DNA of 64,000 nt, taken from positions 477,501 to 541,500 of the forward strand of contig JAEMWC010000563.1 in NCBI GenBank assembly GCA_016490735.1. Direction: 5' to 3'. The stretch comes from Pachyseris speciosa. Taxonomy: Eukaryota; Cnidaria; Anthozoa; Scleractinia; Pachyseridae. This document shows positions 33,496 to 45,047 of this stretch, in pieces; the first letter of the stretch is position 1, and each line of letters starts with the position of its first letter. A program made the translations under genes and the position numbers. Below the pieces are notes generated by a model. That model was not told the DNA's origin and did no database searches. It saw only the letters and a program-made list of their open reading frames with translations.

Positions 33496-35220
33496 TTTTT
33501 ACAAATTATCTTGTATTGATCTTTGACACGAACCTAAACTTGTGGACTGACTCTTGTTATTTGCAGAGAAAAATGCCAAAAATGGGTCTTTCCTGCCAAT
33601 ACCTGACATCAATCTTTCAAATGTTATGAAAGAACAATTCAACAGATTGGCTTTATTCTGGTTCATTGCATAGAAGGTTTTTCTACCTCAAATTTGATCC
33701 CTAGAAAGGTGGTAAATAATTGTTACCATCTACAAATCCATGCCAGTTTCAAATTTCAAACCTGCATAGGGTCACGAAAATAAAAAATGCTGAGTTCAGG
33801 TTTTCCCATCTTTTCCAGCAATATCAGAGCAAAAGTGTTTTTTACACATGAAGCAAATGGAAAAATCAAACGGGCATGAAAATGCACTTCTCCAGCAAAC
33901 TAATAGCATAGAGAAGGGATGTAAACAAGATATCAGCTCAAAACTAGTGCAAGAATTAAATGAAATTCTTACCTCGCAAACGAGCGGTCTGGACAAATCT
34001 TTTTCAACCGAATCCTTTATTCAGAGAGTAAACTCTTACATTACAAAACAGCTCTTCTGCTTCCAAATGAAAGAGGAAGTTTTGGGGAAAAAGTCAAACA
34101 TCCATCAGCAACCTCAACCAAGCAGCCAAACAACAAGAATCTGACCCCGTTGCCTCCTGGGAGATTCCACATATCTTTGAGCGGGGAAGGCTCCTCCAAA
34201 AAAGTTTACCATTCTCTTCTAACTGTCTGACAGGCTTCAATCTTGCACCAAGGATTGTACAGGCACCTTCAACTTTCAAGGAAACTTGTAAAGATTGGAG
34301 CCTGGAGAGACAAGGCCCATTTGCTTTTAGGCCCCTTCTCAAGCTGTCAGCAGATTGAAGCTAGCGTTCGAACAAAGTTTGTTGCATTCGCAGTACAAAT
34401 AAACAATTCTTTGAAACTGGCAAGGTTTAAGCTTTCTCAGCATTTGATGATTAGCTCCGGCACCAGCAAATGACCCAAAACACAGTAATTTAGGGCAATT
34501 TTGACACATTCCATGGTAAATTCTGCAAATGATTCGGCCGACCAGAGAGTGAGTTCAAATGATCCGAGTATAGCCACGTGATCAGCTGTCATGTGACAAG
34601 ACACATTAATAGCAATACACAGTCCTCCATCAAAATCTTTGGAGAAATAAGATCCGCATGCCCATTGTCAGTTAAAATTTAATCACTTTGTCGGTTGTCA
34701 GTTAAAATTTTCGATCCTTGTCCGTTGTCGGTAAATCTCGGTGTATGAGTAAGTTAAATATTGATTTCACATTCGTTATGTAATTCGCACAGTTTAAACT
34801 GTATACAAAGTGTACAGCTTGAAATAATTCATTATTATTTGCATTAGGACCCCAGTGAGAACCCGCCTATTCCGTACTGGATCGCTCCTTCCGTCCTAAT
34901 AATTCCGTTAGATTTTTTTTTAAAAGTCAAAGATTCCTTCATGTTTTGGTATATCCACTGTACTGGAACGCGGCTACGGTGGCGCTCGATTGTGAATTCT
35001 TCACCTTTTCGAAAGAAACTTACAATCAATGACTCGGTCACATGGAAAAACAACGTACAAGCGATCGTACAGGCAGAACAGTCAGAACAGGCAGTGAAAA
35101 TACTACAGCACTCGATTACGAGCCGATGTTCGGGAAATGAGCCTGCGCTCTTCACCGAAAAGTTGGAGAATCAGGTTACCTCTGATGAAATATAGCTCAC
35201 CAAAGGATAACGTTTCTTAA
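33496..35220. other. Unassigned DNA with one possible exon
   Basis: A 98-codon plus-strand frame at 33,848-34,144 is preceded by TTTTCCAG (33,812-33,819). It is glutamine- and serine-rich and matches no family I know. The frame at 34,243-34,473 could be a neighbouring piece. TCGGTTGTCAGTTAAAATTT recurs near 34,690. These could be scraps of a host gene or of a transposon. Confidence 0.3.
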
Positions 35221-35880
35221 GCTAGAAACTAGACTTGCCACAAGTCGACTTCTCTAGTCTCAGAGCAGAAAAGCCGAGAGGAGAGAACTTTTTAAGCCGC
35301 GAGGCGGCTGAGCGAGCGACGAAGTCGCGAGAGGTCGACTTGTCTCGCTTGAAGGGTTTTCATTTGCCTTTAGCGCCAAAATGGGGAGTGGCGCGACTCG
35401 CAGTTGGAAGAAAAGAATCAGTTACCGCTTTTGCCATCGATTTCATGTTGGAATTTCAAAAGCGAGTTACGTTTCGTTGCTCATAATTACTTTTGATTGA
35501 CAACTTTATCCCCGAGGGTCCCAAAGATCTACTCTTATTGGTCTAAGCGCAGCGACCCTTTTTTGGGTTCCTTAAATTCGCGCCAATCAAGTATAAAAAG
35601 TCCTTCGTCCCGCGCCATATTAAATAGGACGAAGGACTCTTTCGAAAGTCTAGCTAGAAACAAATCATACAAAGTAATGATGACATGTTAAAAAAGAAAC
35701 GAAAAAAACAAACAAACAAAACATTACGCATTATTTCCGAATACAAACATCCCTACAATATAGGACCATGTCGGTTGTCGGTTAATATTTTCCTGTCAGT
35801 AATCGTCGTAATTTTGTCAGTAGTTAGTTAACTCCATTCAGACCCTCCTTAAAGGCTAAGACTTCCGTTCCTTGAGCCCC
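35221..35880. other. GC-rich repeat-like patch
   Basis: GCCGCGAGGCGGCTGAGCGA and AGCGACGAAGTCGCGAGAGG (35,297-35,334) are short overlapping palindromes flanked by GTCGACTT at 35,243 and 35,333. GTCCTTCGTCCC and GGACGAAGGAC near 35,610 are inverted. Looks like a small repeat; no gene. Confidence 0.45.
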
Positions 35881-35939
35881 ACTTGAAAATTGAGTTACCT
35901 TGACCTGTCAATCACAAGTCTAACAAAAACTTTCCAAAA

Positions 35940-35979
<40 letters not shown>

Positions 35980-36920
35980 ACACCAATATAACGTTTTCTT
36001 CCTTGAGTCAAGCTAAGGAATACGAAAATTCATCCCTGATATTGTCACACTTCAGGTGCCCATGGTAGATACTTTAGTAAGGGTGACCTAAGCTGCGTTT
36101 TCAGCCAAGGAAAAACAATTGTTTATCCTTTTTTGAAATATTACATTCAAAAGATAAATTAAGGTAAGGAGATCCCATTAAATGCGTTCATGGTTTAATT
36201 CACACTTGTTAAGACGTGATCAAACAATTTGCGACGCGTAAACAGATCACGGTAAATCTACTACCCCATCTTTTTCTATTTTCATCTATTCCGTAAATCG
36301 ACACCACCGTTAATTCCATTCAAAATGTTAAATTTTACAAATCTCTCTTGTCACAATTTGATCAGAAACTCGTTGATGGACCATTCTTTGATTGCACTCA
36401 CGTGATAAGACCACCATGTTGGTGCCAACACAATACATAAATATAGCTCAAGGTTTGCATAATAATGGTGTTAAACTCCCAAAAGACTTTTTCACTATTG
36501 TTCTTTCCACCAACATGGCCGCCGTGACGTCAGATACAATCAAAGAATTCGTCAATGAAGGGGAGAAACTGTCTACGAAACAATATTAACCATTTCCCTC
36601 AGAAGAATTCTTTTCCCCAGTTTTACTAAACCTAGATATACTATATTTTATTACCCCAAACTGCTTATTGGCAGGTTTTCTCGGCCAACTGCATGACGGA
36701 ATAAAGGACAATTCCCTTGATTGAATTTCACTTTAAAGTGAAGTTGTCAAGTTTTATCAGTTACAGCTTTAACAAAATACATTCCAAGAAGACGTTTTCA
36801 ACCACCCGTGCTTTTTGAAAACTCCGCAGGTATGGCTTGATGCAGTCACTTATTTAACCAAGCAACACAAACAAGCAGCTAACCAGCCAAAAATAAAAAA
36901 AGAGCAAAAAAACAACAGAA

Positions 36921-36954
<34 letters not shown>

Positions 36955-37370
36955 TATACTTACTATTGTTTTGAATTCTTATGATTACATTAAAAAAGGA
37001 AGATACTTTAGGATATAGAGATACCTGATGTGTGTTAAATGCTTGCTCTAATCCTCACCTTACAACAGCTGGAGGCGGATGCAACTTTTGGGAAGTGTGA
37101 ATACTGTAAATCGCGTGAAATAAGCTACTTTTTGTACTCTAGGGTGTACCCCAAGTTTGCTCAAAATATAAACTCAAAGGATGTGGTTATTTTTCTGTCA
37201 AAGGTAAATAATACTTTTCCTATTAAAGTTTAAGACTCCCGTTTTTGGAATTTTTCTTTAGGAGGGCGTTTCCTTAAAGCTTGTGACGTCATTCTCAGGT
37301 TTAACAAAGAAACATTTTACATACATGGTTTTACTTAGTGGGTTTTAAAGATCTACAATTTGTTGCACCA
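35881..37370. repeat. Two diverged members of dispersed family
   Basis: Landmarks TGTCAATCACAAGTCTAACA (35,907) and TTACAGCTTTAACAAAATACATTCCAAG (36,763) begin two members. GATCAGAAACTCGTTGATGG and GTCAATGAAGGGG (36,550) lie in the first. Includes an (AAAT)n tract at 35,941-35,980 and an A-run followed by (TA)n at 36,920-36,957. No conserved frame. Confidence 0.55.
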
Positions 37371-38429
37371 CAAGTTTTCAGGCAGTGCGACTATCTGTAC
37401 ATGATCAACATGATGGAAAAGGAATTCAGATGAGAGGCCGAGTGAAGGCCAGTATGGCCTCTATTTTAACATTAATAACCCTTATCATACGACTGGCTCT
37501 TTCAGCGGTCAAGATGAATCAATTCTTCTGCTGCGATTGGCTACCGGCGGGGTTAAGATGGAGCCATCTTGACCTTTCGGGATAGCCCGTTCGTCCCGCG
37601 TTTTACTGTCTTTTAAATAGCATTCTTTGAGTCATATAATAAATCCTTAATTGACCAAGCTTGTTCCGTCAAGATGGCGGTGATATTGTCCTCGATCTTA
37701 GTTTTTTGCGTGTTTATGGCCAACATCCCGCCATCTTGACCTGGCCTCACGCTTGGCCAATAACCCATATTTATTAAATTTTTAAAACTGGCCTTACGGA
37801 GAGGGTTATGTTTGTGCTATAATTACAACGTTCATATCTTTTGGAGTATTCAAAGACGGCCGGGTACTTTTATCAGAAATTTCCAACCAATTTCATACTC
37901 TTAGATCAACTATTATGAGAAATTTCTAACCAACATCAAGCTCGATTGTATAATATCGTCACTCTTGAGCTGACCCCTTCCCTGTTTCGTATTCCGGTTT
38001 GCTCATGTTCGGCTGTCGGTTCATTGTGCCTTTCGGTCATTTCATTTGTTCGGTCGTCTAGCGGCTCGGTTGTTCGGTCGTTCATTGTCTTTCTCGACTT
38101 GGTCGTCTGGGTCTCTAGCCATGTGGTCGTTTAGTCGTTTTGTTCATTTTCCAGTCGTTTTGCGGTTCATCTATTCGTGTGGTACGGTTAGGAATTCATC
38201 TCAGTGACCACTGTGTGGCTTACGTTTATAAAAATTGTAAAAATTATAAAAATATCTAAACTATTAAAATCTGTATTAAAACATCGCGAAGAAACTTTTC
38301 ATGTTTTAATACTTATGGCTGCAGTAATATAGATAAAAGCATCCATATCAATATCACCGCAGCCAGGAGCCCATCACTAGGAGCGTACAACTGCCCTATA
38401 TTACTGTTACGGCGTTTTCACAGACCAAT
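37371..38429. other. Unassigned DNA with inverted and low-complexity patches
   Basis: TCAAGATGGCGG (37,669) and CCGCCATCTTGACC (37,728) are inverted, and GAGCCATCTTGACC is nearby (37,560), suggesting a small MITE. A CGGTCGT/GTTCGGT-rich stretch lies at 38,005-38,180. No gene. Confidence 0.4.
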
Positions 38430-38629
38430 TTATTTTTAGATTGAATTTCCCGCCAAAATAAGACTCCCGCAGGAGCCCAATGAAAATCACAAGTCGCTGC
38501 ACGTGCCACAAGTATCTGCACGTGCAGAGCCTTTGTTTTCGCTAATCAAAACTGTTGTTTTGTGGCGATCTCGTTGCCGTTGCCGTCCTAATTACCCTTT
38601 TTTGCGGGAAAAGATAGTCTAAAAATAGG
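38430..38629. mobile_element. 200-bp MITE
   Basis: Ends TTATTTTTAGATTGAATTTCCCGC and GCGGGAAAAGATAGTCTAAAAATAG are inverted with a few mismatches. The interior contains GCACGTGC twice and TCTCGTTGCCGTTGCCGTC. Non-coding. Confidence 0.7.
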
Positions 38630-40220
38630 TCGGGTTTAAGAACTATACAGTTCCAGTTGTTTCAGAATAACTTATAATTTATTAGTTTCACTTTGTGCGT
38701 GATTTAAATACGTATTACACTAATTAAAGAAAAAAAAGCTTTTTCAATACGGCAACTTGGTTGCTTTAACAGCAGGTTTAAGTCACTTGCTGTTGACGCA
38801 AAATTCACTTCCGGTAAAAATGACGGCCATTTTCAAAACATCCTGGCTCTTAATATGTGTCAGACTTAATTTAGGTGGTGGCTCCTTACCAGAAATAGTT
38901 CCATGCATTTGGTTTCTTATTTCCCCCAAAGTTTGGCGCTTTTATCAATAAGTGTACAATTCTTACCAAAATGTGCACATAACCACTTGACCCCGAAATA
39001 ACTGGGCTAGGTCATGGTTATTTTACGTTATTTTACGGTCATTTTTTAAACACAAATGCGCATAATATATATAAACGTAATACTATACCGAAATTTATAT
39101 CGACCTTGCCTAATTAGTAGTGCAAAATACCTTAATTTGCGGTTGTCTGGACTCTAGACGATCTTAAATACGGCTGGTACCTCCAGTAATTCTGAATCGA
39201 AAATTTTGGGCGACAAGTTTTAATTCATATATGCTCCTAATTGCAGAAAATGCACAGTGTTGAATTGAAATAGTGGGCATACACACGCTTTAATGTATAT
39301 GATTTTTTTTAAACTAACGGTTTAGACTGTTTTTGTACCCACAAATTAAAGACACCCGATCTCATACTAGCCTTTCGGTTACACCAAATGCAAAATAAAT
39401 AACTCAATGAGTAAATAAATGATTGAATGAATGAACGAATGAACGAACGAACGAACGAATTAACTTTGGCAAGAAATGAGGCTCATGAGGGGGCGGAGTC
39501 ACTTCAAAGCAGTCTCCAGAGCTGTCAATTGCTTTCTTTTTTTGGTGAGATGTTATTGGACGATCATTGCTATAGAAATTTGCAGGCGGTGCAACAGTAA
39601 AAAAAGAAAAATGATAGCGGCCCTCTCGAGTAATCTACGGTTGTCTACAACAGCAAATTGAAGAAATAAAGATAATAAGGAAAGTTTGATATCTGGAAAA
39701 TTTCCACTAATAAATAAATCGATTTTTGTATGTTGAAGCGAAATATCGGACATTCTTGGCGTATGAAAGTGTACTCTATTTCAAACGAAAATTTGATTTT
39801 CTCCTGTTTAATTTTCCCGTGATTTCGCTGCAAGGATTTGCTGTCATTCTCAGCCTTTTACCGAGGATTTCTATCCGTGAAAGAGAAGAAAGGCTACCAA
39901 GCAGATACAACAAAATGGCGATACTTGGAACTTGCGGAACTGCGGGAAGAAGCGAAACAACAACAGCACCCATGGCGCTTGTACGAAGACTTATCCTCAT
40001 CTAAGTAGACTTGAAAAAAGTCCAACTTCAATGCTGATTACCGCGGTGGACCGAAACTGTGATAGAAAAACAGTTCCATGGCCGTGAACGACATTGTTTT
40101 AGAACAATAATTCTGATTGATACCAGGGAATTTGTCCCCGCACGGGCTTGCCAAGTTAGTTTTTTTTGAAGGCGATTCAGCTGGAAACGGTATTCCGCCA
40201 TACCTTTCTTACCAAAGAAG
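38630..40220. other. Unassigned DNA
   Basis: Small overlapping frames at 39,476-40,004 on both strands are mutual shadows. An (AACG/AATG)n tract lies at 39,425-39,461. Nothing else recognised. Confidence 0.35.
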
Positions 40221-40225
40221 AAAGC

Positions 40226-40408
40226 TCAACTTTAAAATTCAAAACTGTGGCGGATAAAGCTGGAAATTGAGTACTTTTTTGTGTCAAGGAACGACTATCG
40301 GTGTCAAGGAACAGGATCAACTTTGAAATTCAAAACCGTGGAGGATAAAGCTGGAAATTGAGTACTTTTTGTGTCAAAGAACGACTATCGGTGTCACGGA
40401 ACAGGATA
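40226..40408 (+). repeat. 91-bp tandem duplication
   Basis: TCAACTTTAAAATTCAAAAC and the next 70 bases repeat at 40,317 with about 5% change. The unit holds GTGTCAAGGAACGACTATCG. Confidence 0.85.
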
Positions 40409-40544
40409 TGATTGATGCCAGTAGAAAAGTCACAAACTTAGAGAGGTATGTAAAAAAAAAAATTTTATTTTGGTCACTCAAGTCTTTCCATTTATACTCG
40501 ACATATTTTTAGCGTGTCGCTGCGAACACTGCGCACGTGTGAAT

Positions 40545-40772
40545 GGATAACTGACTGACTGACTGAATGCATCGATGAGTGTTTGAATGGAGGAATGGAT
40601 GAATGGATGGATGAATGGATAAATGGATGGATGAAAGGATGAGTGGAAGAATGGATGAATGGATGGGTGGATAGATGGATGGATGGATGGATAAATGAAT
40701 GAATGGATGAATGGATGGATGGATGAATGAATGGGTGGGTGGATGAAAGGATGAACGGATGAATGGTTAGAT
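40545..40772 (+). repeat. GGAT/GAAT minisatellite
   Basis: About 225 bp of 4-bp GGAT, GAAT and related units. The histidine/proline/serine-rich minus-strand frame through it is an artefact. A second tract lies at 44,995-45,047. Confidence 0.95.
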
Positions 40773-40777
40773 TTATC

Positions 40778-41010
40778 GGTCCCTATCGTAACGATGTGAG
40801 GTCCTTTCTGTAACATTTTTACCTTTTGTAACGTTCCTTTTGGTAACATGGTCCTTTTTGTAACATGTGAGGTTACGCAAGACCTCATGTTCCTTTTGGT
40901 AACTTAGTATGGTCCTTTTGGTAACAGGCAAGTAATATGTGTTCCTTTCAGTTACCTTGCATTTTCCTTAAAGTAACCTTGCATGTTCCTTTACGTAACT
41001 TTGGTCGTCA
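40778..41010 (+). repeat. GTTCCTTTTGGTAAC motif cluster
   Basis: A motif near TCCTTTTGGTAAC occurs about ten times in 230 bp at irregular spacing. Single matches recur at 43,029, 43,213 and 44,829. Non-coding. Confidence 0.75.
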
Positions 41011-43780
41011 CTCTTTGAAATATCTTTTCTGTAACATTTCTTATGCTATTTTTCTCACCTTTGTTGGAATTTTCTCTACTAAAAGCATCCATTGCATTTA
41101 CTCTAGAGGGAATTGTACAAGTTTTCTAAAATGGAAGTTATCCAACAAAAAGTTAATTTACTCATAACGTTTATGTAAACAAAAACCAAAAAAAAAAAAA
41201 GAGAGAGAGAGAGAGAGACTTTAAACTACAACGAAATTCCACAACAAATTGCTTCATACGAAGCTGACTCATTATTGCTCAACTACAACGTATTTCTAAC
41301 AAAAATCTAGTACTTTGACTTCAAACTTCAGTGTATGTCTTACAAGTGCCAGGTCTTTTCTATTTCTCAGAACTGACCGGCAAGATCGGTCAAATTAAGA
41401 ACAAATAAATGGCGCCCCTTTCAGGTCAGTTAGAGTACCTTAAATCTCCCTGATAAATTCTAGCACGTGGTAGAAGTCCAATTTGCCTGTTTCTCAACGG
41501 AATAATTGTTCAAGGAATGGTTACTTCTTCAATTTAATTCTGGCTAATCTTCATCTCTCTGTGCAAATCTTGTCACATAATTGTAATGCAGTAAATACTT
41601 GCAAACTACTTCGCCCTCTGTCATGAGCCTGTATAGCTTTGAGAATTTCATTGCGTTTTACCGGAGCATTTGACTCGATAATTTCAGTTTGTTCATCATT
41701 AAATGCTCTGCTAGACTTGAATGTTGTATTTGAAACAACAACTGAAACAACAGACCTGTCATCGAAACAATCAATATCTCAAACTGGAGCGCCTCTTTCT
41801 TTCCATAGGCGATGTATCTTAACTTCTCCACTAGACTTTCTTTTAAGGTCGGGGGCTCTGCAGTGATTTAATTTTTCTTCTTTTTGATCACATTGAAACT
41901 TATTACTTCGTCGCGTATATTTCGTGTGGGAATCTTGGAGAAAATTGCAGAGCCTGTGGTGGTGGCTTTTAGTTCGTCGATGCTTATTGCACCACTTTCA
42001 GTCCACTCTTTAATGAAAGTATGGCCACCTAAACTACTTCTACCTTTACCTCTACAATTTCTCAGTTTTGGCACGTTTCCGTATGTTACTCATCTGAGCA
42101 ACTAAAATTCCCATCCTAACAGCCACTAGGGCGGGGCCACGTGAGTCAACTCTCTTGTGGTTAAGTATAGTCTTATCACGTAATTTTCTCCCTCTCTTTT
42201 GCTTCGCGGTATCCACTAAGAGTCACGTTTGCTAGTCGGGTTAGCAGGCATTATTCATCCACAGTGTTGTCAGAAATATATTGAACTAAGTATAGTGTTT
42301 CCTTGAGTTGTGTGGAGATGAGTTTTACCTCGCTTGTCAACGATCATATAATGCAGAAATTTGGCCAGTGACCCAAGGTATATTTTGCAAATGCCAGGTC
42401 TTACATTCTTCTCTAATTAATGAACTGATCAATTATCGCGAGCAAACTTGCATTTGTCACGTTCTTGACTGCACAGTTCACAGGATCGATAGCTCTAATA
42501 ACATTACGAACTTGTTCCACATGCTGCTTCGCAGATTTCTTTCCTCTTTAGCTTCACCCGCAAACAACGCCTGTTAGTTCCCCTGTTCTCTTGTTGGAAC
42601 AATACCCCTCTCCCCCTGCTACCCCCGGTCGATCAAAAATAGTTGAGAGACCTTATCTTAACTTTCTTGGGAGGGTAATCAGATAACCAGGCTCATAGAC
42701 GCCAGCACCGTTTTAATCATTATGCATATCTTGAGAGTGTTCTCCTTTTTCTTCCCATTCATCGTAATTAAAACAAAATCGTCGTCTATTTCGACGTCGA
42801 ATTTTTCAATTCTGGTTTGGACGACAGCTTCGAAGTTTCTTCTCTGCCTAGTATTTTTTAGTAAGAACTGTCGCCTTTGTAGTGTTTTGATTGATTATTT
42901 TGTTTGTTTCGTATTCTCTGCCGGTGTTACGCCCTTAAAAAACTAAAATATAATAAGGCTAATGCTGCAGACACAATTTTGCCGAGTAAAATAACAACTG
43001 ATTAGGTTACATAGTTGTTTTATTTTAAATGGTCCTTATTGTAACGAGCCCATGCCTCCGAGTCCAAAACTTCAGTGCTGGCCTTAACAAGCAATGTTTT
43101 GTCGGGTAGAAAATTAATTGTACTGCAGGAAAGGCTGAATTAAGATGTGCGCTTCACTGAAGTAGTTTAATTTAGTGTTCAAATGTGACTTAGAAATTCA
43201 CGAAAATAAAGGTTCCTTTTCGTAACAGGCTAGAACATATTTTTGTTCTAACAATTATTTAAAATTTGGATATAAAATAAAGTAACAATGAAGTTCTTTA
43301 GTGCTCAGCATTGAGTCCAGTGACAAATTTATATAGGATCATTGCGGAATAGCACTTCACAAGCCTTTTCAACAAGAGTTATTACGCTGTAAATAGTGTC
43401 TGTTACCCTTAAAGAAGCGCTAACGCTGTGTGGACGTGGCCACTGTCCTTTTTTAAATTAATATACCCCTTAATAGGCTTCGAAAAATTAAAATCTTTCA
43501 CACACGCATTGGAAATACCTTTCCTTAAGTTTGAGTGAAATTTGGGGTAATTGGTTGAAATGACAGATATTTATTGGTGTTCAACTCAAAAACACAAATG
43601 TTAGCACTTTTCCTTAACGCCAAAACTCTTCATCGACATGAAAGTTCCAAACAGTTTACCATGAAATTTGCTTCGCTGACTTTAACGCGAAACTAAAAGC
43701 GTGTGGTTGTTCCACGGGAAGAGATGCATATAAGGAGGCCTTTCTATCCGCATAAACGTCGACGGAATTTTTTTTAATTG
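41011..43780. other. Unassigned DNA, possible decayed coding pieces on minus strand
   Basis: Minus-strand reading at about 41,640-42,110 has coding-like stretches (GGHTFIKEWTESGAI, LKRKSSGEVKIHRLW) broken by stops; no family recognised. An (AG)n tract lies at 41,199-41,218. The rest is featureless. Confidence 0.3.
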
Positions 43781-43786
43781 CTTTAA

Positions 43787-44801
43787 CCCATTGACTACCG
43801 GCGGTTTTTACATTTTCGGAGTGATTTTCCACCTATAAACGATGAATAGCAACTCGTGACTCTTTATTTGAACTACCAGGGAAAAGTGGTGCTGTCCTAA
43901 GCCACTGGAGGCTCAAGGTTTCTGAAAACGTCATTTTGACGTAGCTATTTTTTATCCGTGAAGCGACAACAATGGCCCAAGTTCGGTTTGCTTGCGATTT
44001 CTGCTAAATTTACAGCCATTTTTCATCTTTAGCGGCTGCCTGATGAGCATCATAAGCGTGACGGTAGCTAAGAGTCCACTTTCTCAAAGAATCGAGCAAG
44101 GTGATGTACTTTGTTGTTGAATTTGGCTTGTTACTCGACGAACTGGAAATTTGGCCGGTCGAACACTTAGTACCTTTGGGACTCGACTATTGATGAATTT
44201 CTCGACCTACCGCCACATATTTTGGAATTTCTGTGTATTGAAGATGACCACGAGCAGGAAATTTTGGCGGTAGGTCGGAGTGGCTGTAGACTTAGTTTAT
44301 ATGTGAAAGAATTGGGGGAAGGAACGGGCGCTGTCAAAAATTCTCGCTAGTTCCCAGCATGCAATGCGCTCAAGATGTTGAAAATGTCGGGAAGGCCCGA
44401 ATGCACTGGAACAAAAGGCTGTATCTACGCTCGGGAGAAGAATATGAACAAAAAAAAGTCATTTCTAAGCTAGAAAAAGGACTGAATTTCGTTATGATGG
44501 TTGAATTTTGGTTTTTTCGACGATGATTTCCCTAAAAAACATGAAGGCAAAAAGGGGCATTTTTGTTGTTTCTCTTTGACGTTAAAAACGGCCAGTTTCG
44601 TTCTTGTCCAAACTCAAAAGGCCATATTTGGTAAAAATCGCTACGTTTCTTGCATTTATTGGATATCCAAATTTAAATGGCATTCCATTTCGTGCTCACA
44701 ACTAACAGTTAAGGCAATATTCGTGCGATTGAGAAAGTTGCAATGTTTTGAAGCATGGGAGTTTTTTACGGCCGGTTTTGGCCGGCACGGGTGCCAATGG
44801 G
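43787..44801. mobile_element. piggyBac-type non-autonomous element, copy 2
   Basis: A 1,015-bp element from CCCATTGAC to CCAATGGG with TTAA at 43,783-43,786 and 44,802-44,805. Collinear with 11,144-12,156 with small indels; ends agree better here (CCCATTG with CAATGGG). The longest frame of copy 1 is broken here. Confidence 0.88.
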
Positions 44802-44994
44802 TTAAAAGCGACAAAAACCACGGCAATGTTCCTTTGAGTAACATTCTCAGAGAATTGTGTCTTTTCAAGCAAATTTCGAAAGGATAAAAAAAATACCTGA
44901 AAAGTTCATGATAAAGCATGGAATTATAAAGTGAGTTATAAGGCTAATGTGGAAAGTTAGGTTACGTGAGGGACCCAAGATGAATCTAAGGACG

Positions 44995-45047
44995 GAATGG
45001 ATGAATGGATGAATGGATGAATAAATGGATGAATGGATGAATGGATT
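44995..45047 (+). repeat. GGAT/GAAT minisatellite
   Basis: Short tract of alternating ATGGATGAATGG units like that at 40,545-40,772. Confidence 0.9.

Noticed and set aside
33848..34144. 98-codon glutamine/serine-rich frame as a confident gene
   Set aside because: A possible acceptor precedes it, but no donor, partner exon or family could be supported.
40478..40888. 136-codon histidine/proline-rich minus-strand frame
   Set aside because: Runs through the GGAT/GAAT minisatellite; repeat artefact.
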